Shown one piece after another: positions 13,936 to 26,795 of a stretch of DNA of 64,000 bases. The stretch is from positions 63,483,323-63,547,322 of the forward strand of contig CM037780.1 of NCBI GenBank assembly GCA_021229015.1, read 5' to 3'. Position 1 is the first letter of the stretch. Each line of letters opens with the position of its first letter. The notes beneath the pieces are model-generated. The model saw only the letters and a list, made by a program, of their open reading frames with translations. It made no database searches and was not told the origin of the DNA. Made by a program: the position numbers and the translations under genes. Source of the DNA: Solen grandis (Eukaryota > Mollusca > Bivalvia > Adapedonta > Solenidae).

Positions 13936-14431
13936 GTTTGTATGTATGTATTGATGTAGCTCCACTCTTTTTAATATACTATACAACTACCATACAGTAT
14001 TTAAAAATGCGGGACAAACTATATTTTGTTTAGTCACTAGGCATTAGTTTTCATTTATATTCTTAATATTTTCGCAAGCGACGCGAAGCGGAACTCTGCG
14101 AAAATTCATTTTTTTTTCTTCATTTTAACGATATCATATAGTTTTTCACGTACGTCATACAGCCGTCTTCCTTCAGTACGGTTCAGAGTTAGTGACGTTA
14201 GATATCAGGCTACATGGATTAAAAAGCATAACAAAACACGACACAATCAGTCCCTTGCCCATAATGCTATTAGGTCACGCAGGAACCATAAATAAATGTT
14301 ATCATTTACTCTCGGGTTATTTTCAAATATTGAACTAAATACAGTCATGCATTTCATTGGACGATTAAGTAGGATAAACTGTATCTTTACTTACATTTTC
14401 ATATGTATGCGACAGATACACTTTTCAAACA

Positions 14432-14590
14432 GAGTTCCGGTGGCTCACTCGGGTGTTAGTCTTCCAGTTGGCTTGTGGTGGGTTTGTGGTTCTACCCTTA
14501 TGTTTCCATTCACACTGGGTCCTCAACATCCCACTTATTAGAGTAATTTCTCTATAATAAATTATGACTGAAATATTGTCACCCTGGTAA
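14432..14590 (+). mobile_element. tRNA-derived SINE
   Basis: A box-A-like 'gtggctcactcgggtgttag' is followed about 25 bp later by a box-B-like 'gtttgtggttctaccc'. It ends in 'attatgactgaaatattgtc', the 3' core seen in other SINEs here. It is diverged, and no target duplication was identified. Confidence 0.6.
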
Positions 14591-14599
14591 CAATGTTCA

Positions 14600-17500
14600 G
14601 CACCTACAACCCTTTATGAATAAAACGAGGTATGAATTGCTTAGTCATCTGTGATTCAGCATTTAAACTCTAAGCCCTGACCTTTGGTCCTAAAACAGTT
14701 TAGCCTAAATAGCATTCCAGCATGTTGATCCTTTCTTGTAAAGATAAGTATTTGGTGAATTCATGTACGTCGCTATAGGAACAACCTGTCAGATCAGACT
14801 GCGCAAAAGAAAAAAAAACGAAACTGATAACATAGATGATGGATTGCAACGGCTTACCTTCCCAAAGCCAAGGACTGAAATTCAGCCTTTTTCTTTTGCA
14901 TGTACATATGTCTGGAATTTCATGTAATTAAGTGTAATCTTGCTCTTAATGAGTCCTTCTTGAATAATACATTTTTTGTAGGACGAGCATCATAATGTTA
15001 CACATGGGAACGTACTGATCGATATGATACTGACTGGTAAAGTTTCCCAGACGAAGCTGAACATGTAGTTATGCCTGTTTAAGATATGATAAATGTGCGA
15101 AAGTACGTCCCAATTTGAAAAATTTAAAGATTCATTCCAGAAAATTTTCCATTTATGTTAGTAAAAAACCTTTTACGTTTGCATATTTGAAGTGTTGCAC
15201 ATTTCTTTCCATGGAAGATTGAGAAAACTGCCTATTTATCCATAGTGTGCGTCTATTTATTGTACAACAACTGTTAACTGAAACAGATGATATAAATGCT
15301 GTCAAAGACAACATAACAAAATGCACAATAAGCGGGAATTTCCTTTATACATTATTCATAATCCCATTCTTTCGAAATCGAGTGATTTGTTACTGCCAGA
15401 ATAAAGAAAACAAAAAACACTAAGCATGCACAATTTTCCTACATTGTATGCAGACGGAATATTTTGAGAAGCTTTGAGCTAAGTAAGTAATAGTTATAGT
15501 AATACTATCAATAGTTTATTCCTGTATGACTGCCGGTTCTTGCAAATACCTTACATGCAATACATCAGACATAGCTTACATTTCACTTACTATTTCTAAT
15601 TAAATAGTTTATTGCTAGACAAAACGCAATAAAGATATTCAAGAGTTGTATGTTCAAAATACATACTAGGACCATATTTCTGTCTTAACTAATTATACTT
15701 TGGACAAACTAGCAGAAATGTACTTTGACTCTATAACATTAATACAGAATGATAAAACTTTTTCTTAACAGCGTTTGAGTAGCGATATCACTTTATTTGA
15801 AATTGATGTCAAGCTGTTCTGAGACATTTTTTTGTTTTTGTTTGTTTGTTTGTTATTCCATATTGTTACAAGTAATATTTGAAAATATTGATCCATAAAT
15901 ATCTTTGCGTATTTATTATTTATTTACAACCATTATTACTTTTGAAACATGTAGAGTATGCAAAATATAACCAAAACCTATAGAAAATAAATGTATTTTT
16001 GCACTTGAAGCCCATTTTTCTATAATTCGTTAAATTCCATGATTAAAAGTTTAATCTGGCGCTGTAAGTCTGTTAAGTCATTGAAATAAGCGCTACCTCG
16101 TCCGCAAATAGCAACATAGAGACCTCAGCTATATCGAGAGTAATTCCTCTTATATTAATATTGTCCATAAACTCATGCAGTTATGATTCATCAAAAAGAA
16201 AAAAAAATAAATAAATAAATAAACAAAAAAAATAAAAAAACGGCATTGTCCTTAAAGTCTCAGCACCCTCATGTCCATCAAACCCATCAATGACATGCAT
16301 ATAATTTCACAATATAGACTTTTAAAATGTCAAACAAAGGAAATCTTAGGGGCAGAATCATATAATGCGTCTTTCTACCTTGAGCTTTACTCGAAAATTG
16401 TATACAGATACAGATTTATCATCCCAAAAATTGATTAAACTTAATCTAATTTCACAGTCGGTGACCATACTCATATCAACGCCATTTCTTACTCGTTTCC
16501 TAACACATTATTTTTCATACTTACATTTTTACACAAAACTGAATACAGTATAAAGTAATACGTTTATTAAATATGTTCAAATAAGCATTACTTAAAATAT
16601 CGATATGCAATTGAAATTATCAGCGCAAGCATATTCATTAATTAAATTACATTTCAGAAGGTGTGATTTATTGGAAAGTTTAACATTGCTGAATATGTTT
16701 ACCGCGTTTTCCCTATGTTTGTTTGTTTGTTGTTGTCGATTTTGGATCATTATGTGTCCTGCCAGCAATAGCTCAGTCATAGGAGAGTTTGACAAGATGA
16801 CATACGTATTGCTTCACTATAACATTCAATTTAACCGGATACCTGACCAATCATCTCCGAAACTTCCTGCTTTTTACAAGACGCCTGGCAAGGATTGCCA
16901 ATTTAATTAATGTATTATGTAACATCTAGATATCGAACCAACTAAATCAAGTTCATAATGCATACGTTCTAACTTCTAGGCTGAAAGGACCATTGAAATG
17001 CCTGTCGAGTTTTGGACATACTGTTTCATACTTTAGAAGGACATACCGTTTTCTAAATTAGTTCTTGATATATAAGCTGGCAGAGAAAAGGGCTTTAATT
17101 AACTTCAAATCACCAATGAGACTCTCATGCAGAAGTTGCAGGATATACATTCACTGTATTGTCGATTTGAAGTTCCATGTGATGATTTTCCTCCAGTATT
17201 TCCCAATCGTATCCACTGCAACTAATATCTCTGGGAAAAGTAGTTCCACGCGATTTAGATTCCTCTAGATTTTACATGTCTATATGATATCCAAAACAAA
17301 GATAAGGACACATTCCAGAGCGCAAAGAAAATGCACACATCATGTTTTATACATCTTTAGTATTATCCATTTCTTATATGATATTGATTGTTTAACATTT
17401 CTTAATTGGCTATAAAAGTCATCACTAATTATCAATCACAACCACACCGCCTTAAGTGTTTTCAAGACACGCGTTGTCAGACATGAAACTGAGTTGAGAA

Positions 17501-18160
17501 TCACTGCAAACGATAAACAGTAAGAGTAGGTATCAATAATTGGACAAGGATAAATGAGTCAGATTGAGACGTCTGGCATTTATCGGCAATGAGTCTAAAT
17601 CTGTTTTCTATAACTACACGTATTGCCAGACTGGCAGTGGCAGGACATTACTTAAATCATTGTTAGTCCTATCAGCAATGTATTCTAAAATAAGACCGTA
17701 AGAACTAGTCTTTACCTACTAAAATATGGACCCCATGACTAAAAATAGCTGTTTTGTGAAATGAAAAAAACAACAACATGCAATTTGGCTGACTTTTGGA
17801 CTATTAAGTTCAGACCACATTACCAAATGTTTATATTGCTACTCGGTGTCTTCAATTTAGGACGTTTGTAGATGCACTTCATGGAAGAGAGTTCGGTTTG
17901 TAATACATCAACGAAAGAGAAGAAAAGAAAAGAGTTACGTTTGAGATTTTCGCCGGCTGCTTGAATACGTGATTCAAGCTAATGAATTGTTATATTGTAT
18001 TTGTCCGTTTGTCAAGACTGAAATATGCGATTTTCATAGACATGGGGAAGTAGGTTTCGAAGAGGTTAACCTCAAGAAATGAAATGTTCACAATTTTCAT
18101 TCGGACAAATTACACGACTAGAACACCATTTCATATATAATTCAGTATGTCATGGTCGCA
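14600..18160. other. non-coding stretch
   Basis: No gene is supported. Simple-sequence tracts include (GTTT)n near 15829-15852 and an (AAAT)-rich tract near 16196-16240. A 101-codon plus-strand frame (16605-16910) has no recognisable domain and faces a minus-strand frame of similar quality. Confidence 0.5.
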
Positions 18161-18164
18161 CACT

Positions 18165-18412
18165 AACGTTTCTTATTGGTTTAACCAACATTGCAGTCGT
18201 TGTGGGACGAAAAGGATCAGATTGTGTACTGCTGCACACAACTGGACAGTGTTGTGCTGTCACACTCAGTAATATTATCTTGACTACGGGACAATAAGCA
18301 AGGTTGATATGCCACAACATTTTAAGAGTCACAGATATGTGGAAACCGGGGATCGAACTCAGTAACATCCCGTGTAAAGGGCTGATCCAGTTTGCCCACG
18401 GGGACATTTGTA
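18165..18412 (-). mobile_element. tRNA-headed SINE
   Basis: On the minus strand a tRNA-like head contains 'tccccgtgggcaaactggat' and a good box B 'gagttcgatcccc' (about 18347-18360). A body follows with 'gactcttaaaatgttgtggc' and 'gagtgtgacagcacaacac'. Overlapping open frames on both strands are incidental to the repeat. Confidence 0.65.
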
Positions 18413-19398
18413 ATGTATATACGAAACCAACTTGCTACATCGATTCGTTTTATTCGCTTATAATTAATTTAACAATAAGGAACTCAAATAAATGCAGGAC
18501 ACGTTTGTCAAGATCCTTTCAAATCCGAAATATCAGGCATTTATGGATATTTGGTGATGTGATAAACTTGGTAAACTCGTTATTCTCTACCAAGTATACG
18601 CGAAGCAGAAATTATGCAAATCGGCGTTTTAATTGAGTCAGTTCTTGTTTATATGAAGTTTACTATCAGTTATTATGGCGCTTGTTTATGCAATGCAAGA
18701 TCGCAATGTTTGTTGTTTATTAGAGAAAGAAAGACGAGTGAACAGTTAGGGAACGTCTATATTTTCAGCTTACAAAGTCTGTAACTGAACATCGCAGCTA
18801 AAAGAAGCTAACTGATTACCACTGTCGCTAAACTGTCACGGAAAGGCAATTTATTGACGAAAGTAAACAAAAGTACAAGTGCGTTTATCATTCTCACACC
18901 TGCTGCCTTCATGGAAATACACATAATTAATTTCTGTTGGCTTGGAAATGTGTATTGGCACGTTCCTATACTTAAATGACTGTTATGATCATTAAGCGCT
19001 TTTAGAAAAGGTCTGTAATGAAATCAACATCTTTGAAAAATAGGGGTTAAACTTTTTCAAGACAGATGTATCAGATCAGATTTCACTTATTTTGATCAGG
19101 ATTTTCGAAACTTGTAAAGTTGGACATTAACATACACTAAGAGATTTAAATGGACCTATTTGTGCAACTAATAAACAAGAACTATGGTCTACCAATTATT
19201 ACAAAGAATCACATCTATGAGGATAAAACTATTGGTAATGTAAAATGTATAAAACATTGAATTTAACTTGATTTAGTTGGTTTAAAACCGTTGCTTTACG
19301 TGTCCATTGTCCATAAATGTTTTAAGGGATGCCATTCCTCTCTGGGTTTTTTTTTTTTGGTTGTTGTTGTTGTTGTTGTTGTTGTTTTTTCTCTTTTT

Positions 19399-19456
<58 letters not shown>

Positions 19457-22095
19457 CGATGGTATTGATTGATTTGTAAACAATGACAGCTAGACTACGG
19501 TTCAGTCTCTAGGTAATGAGCAATGGGCATGATGTTACATGTATGAATCTTTTAGACCTAGCATTCAATGATAACGCACGGAAGTGTAGACGCCTAATTC
19601 CAGTGGGGTCAAGTTTCTTTCTTCCTTTTTTCAGGCGGGAATAGCCGACAGAAGAGACCATAACTGGGTTCGGTTTTATCGGGACTATATATATAGTGTT
19701 TACCAAAATCCGTCGAGTATCCAGTCATTTTTTAACAAATGACCTTAACATTGATATCTTTCTATATAAATGATTCACACATACATGCAATATATATTTA
19801 GACCTGTACCATTGATCTTCAAATCACATTAATCTTTTTCAAAACAGTTAATGTGCCGTGATGCTGTGTTTGTAGTATCAATCACCATCTGTGTTCTTAT
19901 GTATTTCTCTGTTTCAACAGTAGCTTTTTCAGTCATTGCACGAATAATCAATTTTGTGTTCCATTATGTTATGCCTAGTATGTTGGCCTTATCACTGTCA
20001 ATGCAGGAAGGCTACTTAAATGTCGTCAAGGTAAAAACATTTCTTTGGCTCAAGATTGTATAAAAATTAATCGTATAATTCTACTTATATAAAATACCAC
20101 CCTAACAAAGTAATTAAAGGGTTGATTTAAACGTAAGTTTTGCCCACAAAATATGTTTTAAAGGCATGTGTACTGAAATCCTTTTTCCTATGAAATCACC
20201 TATTAACTAGATATAACAAAAATGGCAATTTGTCATATGCTTTACGATGAATATTGCGAGTGTGGAATCAGTTGTGTCCCTTTAATGTAGTTCTTATATG
20301 TGTGAAGTCATGGGCGGAGAGTCTTCATTAAGGAGCGCCTTATATGACATTAGACATGCATTTAAATTATCTTTATTTTCTCCTGCGACCTACAATATTT
20401 TTCTATTTTTTTATTTTTATTTATTTTTTAGCGAGAGAGAAGGAGAGAGAAAATGTGATTCAGAAAAGGTTATAAGTAAAACCGATTTGCTGTTTCGCTT
20501 TTACCAGTCTAACCCCCAGCCTAACGTTACGAAATGTTAATATCAAATTCTTACGGACCCCCCTTTTCGTAATTGCGGAGTCATTTCTTTTTTTAAGACA
20601 TAGCTATTTGTATTGAGATATAATATTTCGTTTTCACGAAAACAAAAATTATTCATATTTCGAAATGCAATTCGTAATTACAATGAACAGTTCGTTTATA
20701 TGAAATCAGATTCCTGAAATGATTAGGAAATTAAATAAATTTAAATATGACATGTACATTAAAGGTTTACTGCAAATGTAATTCAAAATCAATCGTATAT
20801 AAACCCTTCTAACTCAGATATACATCGGAATTTTAATGATTCTTCTTAAAAACAAAAACAAAAAAAAAACAAAAAAAAAACACGGGTTATTTAAGTATGC
20901 TATGTAAAATGGACTATCGATGAGTATTTCAGTTTACATCAGTATCGCTGAATGACTGTCTGTTAACCCGCTGATGTCTTCATTTGTCTATTTTTGAAAT
21001 GATTGTAAATTTTAAAATACAACAATTTCATATATTAGTTATTAGACAAAACCACACATACACACTTATTTTCACACACATTTTTGTATATCCTATTGAA
21101 ATTTGAAACTTAAAACAGGTAGACCTCCGGAAGTTCTATGAGATCTAGGCTAAGTTAGAATATTGGCGAAAACGGAGAGATGGGTTAGAATATATGGTCA
21201 GTATTACCCCCCAAAAAGTGTCAATCAATTTGTATCATTTACGGTGTCTCTTTAATACCCTTAATAAAACATAGAAAAACGCATCTTCAAAATGTTTAAT
21301 TAGGACCTTACTTTGTTGTTAATAAGTTATTTTACATGTATTATTACTTATTTGCAGCGTGTATGGCTGATAAATCTAAGTTCACTTCGATCATGGACAA
21401 ATTTTGATTAACTAAAGAAAAAAATCTAAACTATTCAAGTAATATAGATAAGGCGAAAAGGAAGAAAAATATTTCCTTCGGTCAAGTACAGCTGAAAGGG
21501 GCATTGGGTCCGCAATATATATTCATTATGTGTCCCAAACCATGTTACATTCATTTTCCGAACCAGACACATCAATCTGTGCTTATTTCATACTGACGTG
21601 TTCAGACATTGACCTTGACATTGGGAATGCCATGTACGAGTAGAAAATATGTTTAACGTACTCTGAAACACGATGCTTACCTCACTGTTATCTATATAAC
21701 TATGTGTGTATGTCCTCCTGCTAAAGAAAGTATTATTACAACCAAGAGCGATAAAACATATTTAGGTGTATACATGTCCTTAAAAAATGAAATAATTAGA
21801 TAAATGAGTTCTGTTATAATCCTTGATCCCGTAACCTCGGCTGCTGTCAACCGTCTTTATTGAGGGTAGTAAATATGGTACTCACATAAGAATCCATGAC
21901 TTCTTTATGCCTTCAGTAACATTGGTGCTACTGATGCAATTGTGCCTGTCGAGGTATTATTAATATACGACGCACTTGTTGGTAAAGTGAGGATTTCCTT
22001 GAACTGAACAATCTATGTATGTGATTGTTTGCAAAATAATTGATGCTGTAGATACGAATTTAAGTAGATGTATAAAATGGCACTTGTACTATCTT
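18413..22095. other. non-coding stretch with simple repeats
   Basis: A T-run, a (TTG)n tract and a long (TA)n tract occupy about 19347-19453. A 185-nt open segment (19846-20030) has acceptor-like and donor-like borders but no recognisable protein and is discussed under rejected items. Nothing else is recognised. Confidence 0.5.
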
Positions 22096-22107
22096 GCCAT
22101 AGAGCTA

Positions 22108-22260
22108 GCTTTTGTGGCAATGTGGTAGAGTGTCTGCTTTGCAAACCGAGGGTCCCGATTTCGATTCCAGCTCGGGGCAGTAGGATTTTACTTGCTTTCA
22201 TTTCGCGCCCAACATAAATAATACACAGTTGTAGAAGGGATGGCACCCTTAGGAAGTCCC
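22108..22260 (+). mobile_element. tRNA-derived SINE or tRNA pseudogene
   Basis: Box-A-like 'tggcaatgtggtagagtg' at 22115-22132 and box-B-like 'gatttcgattccag' at about 22157-22170 are spaced as in a tRNA, with an acceptor-like 'ctcggggcag' after them. The non-tRNA continuation suggests a SINE rather than a functional tRNA gene, and the 5' acceptor half does not pair convincingly. Confidence 0.7.
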
Positions 22261-23597
22261 ACAGACGTTCAAACTGAGGACAGATTCTTGAAGGGAGGGG
22301 GTGTATTTAGTAGAGGTTTAAAATGGCACTTTAGACATTCAGTAAATCCGCTTTGATGACCCTCCGCTATGTAAATTGGTGCGATTAATTAGAAATGCAT
22401 ATCTTTTTTTCGAAAGCAAGAAGGACAAACAATGGGACATCAAATAAACCAGATGCTGGCTGTATTTGAATTACTGTGATTACTGCTGTGTCCAAATAAT
22501 ATCTTATTGTTGATTTCGGGCAAAGAGTATAGCATTATTTATTTTTGGCAATTCTATTTTTTATGTAATGTCTTATTACCGTAATTTCTGATCTATTTTG
22601 TCTTTACTTGCATCCCCTTCTGGTGTAAATTCAATTTCAGAACATTGCATAAAAAGAAAAATGCCAACAGTTACCGTCAGTCGGCATAGAGTGAAATCGC
22701 TACTTTGAAATCTACAATTTTACTGGAAATGTATGCGTATTTTGTACTTGTATAGATTACACACTTCGGAAACAAGGCATAGAGCCTACCGCCTCTTTTG
22801 TTTTTGAGAATTCGTCATCTGTCATACCATATTTGTAGATATCAAAACATTGTCTGTCAGACAGGTCCACATTTATATTTGTCAAACAAAAAGGCCAGGA
22901 TACCATTCAGATTGTATAAATAAAACTCGAATTTGTAAACAATGATGTTTCATGAACGTTTTTGACATTTGATTACTTACTGGGGTCGATCATTCCGTCC
23001 CCTAGAGAAATGTTTGTAACAAACAATAGCAGTGATAAAAGCAGACAACGCCATTACAAAACTAAACAGTCGCATAAAGTATTATATATGTTTCTGCGGG
23101 GAATATTTTAAATTATTCATTTCAAAGACTTAAACGCTCACAGGCGAGTTTTATGTCCGTAATAAACAAACATTGCAAATGAAAATTAATTTCTATGTAG
23201 AGGTTTAGAAAGTTTACAGTCAGTTTCAATTCATCTTTCGAAAACATCAAAAGGTATATTGAGCGATGTCGGAACATGTACTGAACATATGGTTAATGGA
23301 AATCTTAATCATCACGAATTAACTATAACATACAGAGTCTAAGTATCTAATAAATGACTTTGAAAAATAAAATGTTCGGAAGATCGCAATGGTAAATGAA
23401 CCTAGAAGAGTTTTGAATTTTAAGAGGATCATCTCTCCGTCCGTTTATCTATTGAAAAAATATTGTCGTCTGCAATGGGACTTCGAAACGACCTTTGAAT
23501 AGTAATGGTTCACGTGAAATCTCGTCCAGAAAATCTGCAATTTCACTCGATGTCGAAAATGGCTGTACATGATTTTGTATATTTTCTTCTTTTTCAG
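22261..23597. other. intron or upstream DNA of the Ig exon
   Basis: No exon or repeat is recognised. The last 20 bases (23577-23596) are the pyrimidine-rich tract that ends in the AG acceptor of the following exon. Confidence 0.5.
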
Positions 23598-23734
23598 GTT
23601 ACACACTGCGAACACCAGACCTTGAGACGACTCCAGTACCGGTCATAGTCAAGAGTACAGACAACAACATTACGGCCATTGTTAACGGTAAAGCCGTTTT
23701 GAGGTGCACCGTCCTGAATCTTGGCACTAAAACG
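23598..23734 (+). CDS. internal exon, N-terminal half of an Ig domain (Dpr/lachesin/neurotrimin-like cell-surface protein)
   Basis: This 137-nt exon is bordered by a strong acceptor (tattttcttctttttcag, 23580-23597) and a consensus donor (gtaagt, 23735-23740). Only one frame is open across it, using 2 nt of a split codon and then 45 codons. The translation has a proline-rich lead-in (TTPVPVIVKS), then NITAIVNGKAVLRCTVLNLG and TKT. This is the A'/B strand pattern of a V- or I-set Ig domain, with its first disulphide cysteine (RCTV) about 36 residues in. The next exon should start in phase 0 with a V-x-W core, which fits the 'NxGxKxVSW' motif typical of Dpr, DIP and lachesin/IgLON relatives. 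Such proteins are secreted or membrane-anchored neuronal adhesion molecules. The family is inferred from the motif. I could not find the partner exons here, so introns probably exceed several kilobases. Confidence 0.8.
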
Positions 23735-26700
23735 GTAAGTCACGCTAGACATGCTCCCCTGTTTAGATTGATTTCATCGACCATCGTTTCCAGGACGTAG
23801 GATTAATGTGACCCTATGATACCTGCAAGGGGTTGTATATTAAGACGTATTTTCTATTTTCTGATAGATCATCTAAGATATCAAAATTTCGTCACACGAA
23901 GATTGCTATGTTGAGCAGGGAATACGATAAGTGTCGATTGCTTCAATATCAGAAGACAAGGAAATATGTATAATTTACTTTTTCATCAAATATATGTGAA
24001 ATTGTGGTAATTCTCTGCCTGGAGCCTACGCCGTAATTTTCAAATAAAATATCGAGTTTTCTGTAGAGCAGCAGTCGTGGAAGGTTGAATTACGGATGCT
24101 TTGAAATATAAACAGATATTTTTGAAGCTAAGATTCAGAAAATACAGAAGACTGAATATATACATGTAATTTATTTAACTTTTTCCCCCCGGAAAATGCT
24201 TAATAGAAGCAAATTGCATCAATTTAATGATTAAATAAAGCATTACATGTAATTAGTTAAATACAAAGAAAATGTGCCAATGAATTATACCAGATTATAC
24301 CATTTTTAATGCTCCTGAAACATCAACCAAATTTAACTCATTATATGGATAACTCGCTATAAGAATAAAAAAAAATTAATTTTAATGCAGAGAATCAATC
24401 AAATAAACCCACCTGCTATTTTTATTAAAAATGAAAATTTCATAATGATTTTAAAAATACACACAAAAATTGTTATTAACGGGTTAAATTCGACAAGCCA
24501 AGGCCACTATGAACCATTTTTATAGCAGTTGCTACTTTCTGACAAGGCACAAAACAGCTCCGGATGGAATGACATGTTTTAAACAGTCAATCATTTAAAT
24601 TTAAGCGACATTTAAACTTCTGCGTTCAGTTAACACAACAATTTGCCAATAAGCAGGGAGAACGTAATTTTGAGAAATTTTATGAACACAGGAATGAACA
24701 AAGCAATGCAAACTGCCATTTAACAAACCATGGGTTGTCTATAAGACTATTTCTTAATTTCAAAAGACGTTTGTAATCTGTATCAAACACATACGCTTTG
24801 TCTTCAATCGATTTTTTAAAGTCGTCTGGAAAACAAGTTATACTTTTCCTTTTCGCTGGTTCCTGGGTTGGAATTGTACTTTACAGTGCTTCATGTCTAG
24901 AATGTTCATGCAATAGTATTGCCCCCGCCAACATTTCATAGGCTTAATCCCCGACCGGAAATTTTTATATCAAATTAGTCAGGTATGATCTGCATGCTCG
25001 ACAAAATTTAAAATATTGATAAATACAAGGCCATAAAGCGACACTTAGCTAAATAACAACTGGAGGAAACCCCAAGAGTGCACATCGGCTCTCATGTACA
25101 TGTAGAACCATCTGGATTGTTTACCTCGCAAATCTGAGTGACCCTGTTGTGACTCTCATCAGCATCGTCGAAGGTATAAATGACAGGTTGTTTGCTGCTA
25201 CCTCCATTCGGTCATCGAGGTCCCGAGACTTTGTTCCTGGTATGACGCAGTCACCAGTAAAGAACTTTAGATTCCTTTCATTTCAACATGAATAAATGAA
25301 AACAAGTTCAACTTACGCAATATGCTACACTATCATGTATACGTCGACTCCTATATGGAATAATTTATCACTTGTAAATGCCCCAAGACATCTACATTCT
25401 CTCGTTTTTAAAAAGAAAAACTATTCCGCAACTGATACACCCAGAGGCTTTAAATGTGAATTCAGTATTTCAAAACGCATTATACATGTAAAAGCTGAAC
25501 ATACTACAGACGCGTAAAAGTTTGAGGAAATTTCTATCGATTGAAAGGAATACAGAACTTAGAATGGGGAGTCGGGCTTTTAATTTTATAGTGTTTATAA
25601 ACGCAAGTAATTTTGTGAATATATATGTATAAAACAGTTTCCTTTGTTACTAAATGAGCTCCATATGAATATTTATAAGAAAGGTTAATATTGAGCATTA
25701 TATAAGGCATTATATACATGCTATTAATTGTGTTTAGTAAGTTTCGAAGGATTCACTAAATTTTAAAGAGCATTTAATACTTTACTTAATTTCATTTAGT
25801 TTATTAAGTGAATTTTGAAAATCGAATCAAAAACTTGCCTTATTCCATTAAATGTCTCAAATTGAAGACCAAAAGTGTTGTACGATTATTAAAAACAGCA
25901 GTATATCAGAGGCATATTTTCTGATCATATGTGCATGTATGTAACGGTACTTTAATATGCTCCTAAGATATATTCTACTACCTGTCTTGCTTTTCATCTA
26001 AATGAGTTTTTAATGCTGCACTTTGATTTATTTAACATTTATTTAATTTATTCCATGTCACAATATCCTTCCCAGCCTTGAACGCCGTTGGACGTGGCAG
26101 TCCTTCAGACTGACGCCATTATATACAAGATATAACATTGGCCCTGTCTTATACTCACAGAAACTGATTTACTCCGCGTTCAAGTGCAAGTCCTTGAATA
26201 AAAGCTGGTTTTCTCCAGACAGTGTTTCCTGATCCATAATATAGCATTTGACACGTAATTACCATTGCCGGTATTTGTACGAATCCGTTTTGTTATGTAT
26301 AAGCCTTTTAAATAACGTATGTCCAGTTATACCATATATCTCTTTTAAGGTTGAATAATTTAAAGCATATCTGATAGAAATATTTTAGAAAATATAAAGA
26401 TATAAGAGATATTTAAACATATAATTAATACAAAATACAATGCTTAATCACTATAATAATGGAGCTTAGATTCAGGCTCTCTACATCAATTAAATACATA
26501 AATCACATTCAACCTAGCATTAGATAACAAGCCAAGTATATATATTTTCGATATAGCACTGTTATATATTCCTTCCGACCGAATCTCTGTATTCATGCGC
26601 CTATTTCTATAACTATATTTATTATTATCTTGTGAAAAATGTCATAAATGTATATAAAATTAAATGGTTATTCGTTAAGACTGATGGAAATACACCGATT

Positions 26701-26748
26701 AAAATCCTTATGAAAATACATTTTCATTGCAAATATTTAACACGTTGA

Positions 26749-26751
<3 letters not shown>

Positions 26752-26795
<44 letters not shown>
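26752..26795. repeat. (GT)n-(GA)n microsatellite
   Basis: About 34 bases of GT repeat are followed by about 10 bases of GA repeat. Confidence 0.95.

Noticed and set aside
19846..20030. Open hydrophobic segment with acceptor-like (ttttcaaaacag) and donor-like (gtaaaa) borders
   Set aside because: Its end phase is incompatible with the Ig exon at 23.6 kb, it does not form a clean signal peptide or transmembrane pattern, and it has no recognisable domain.
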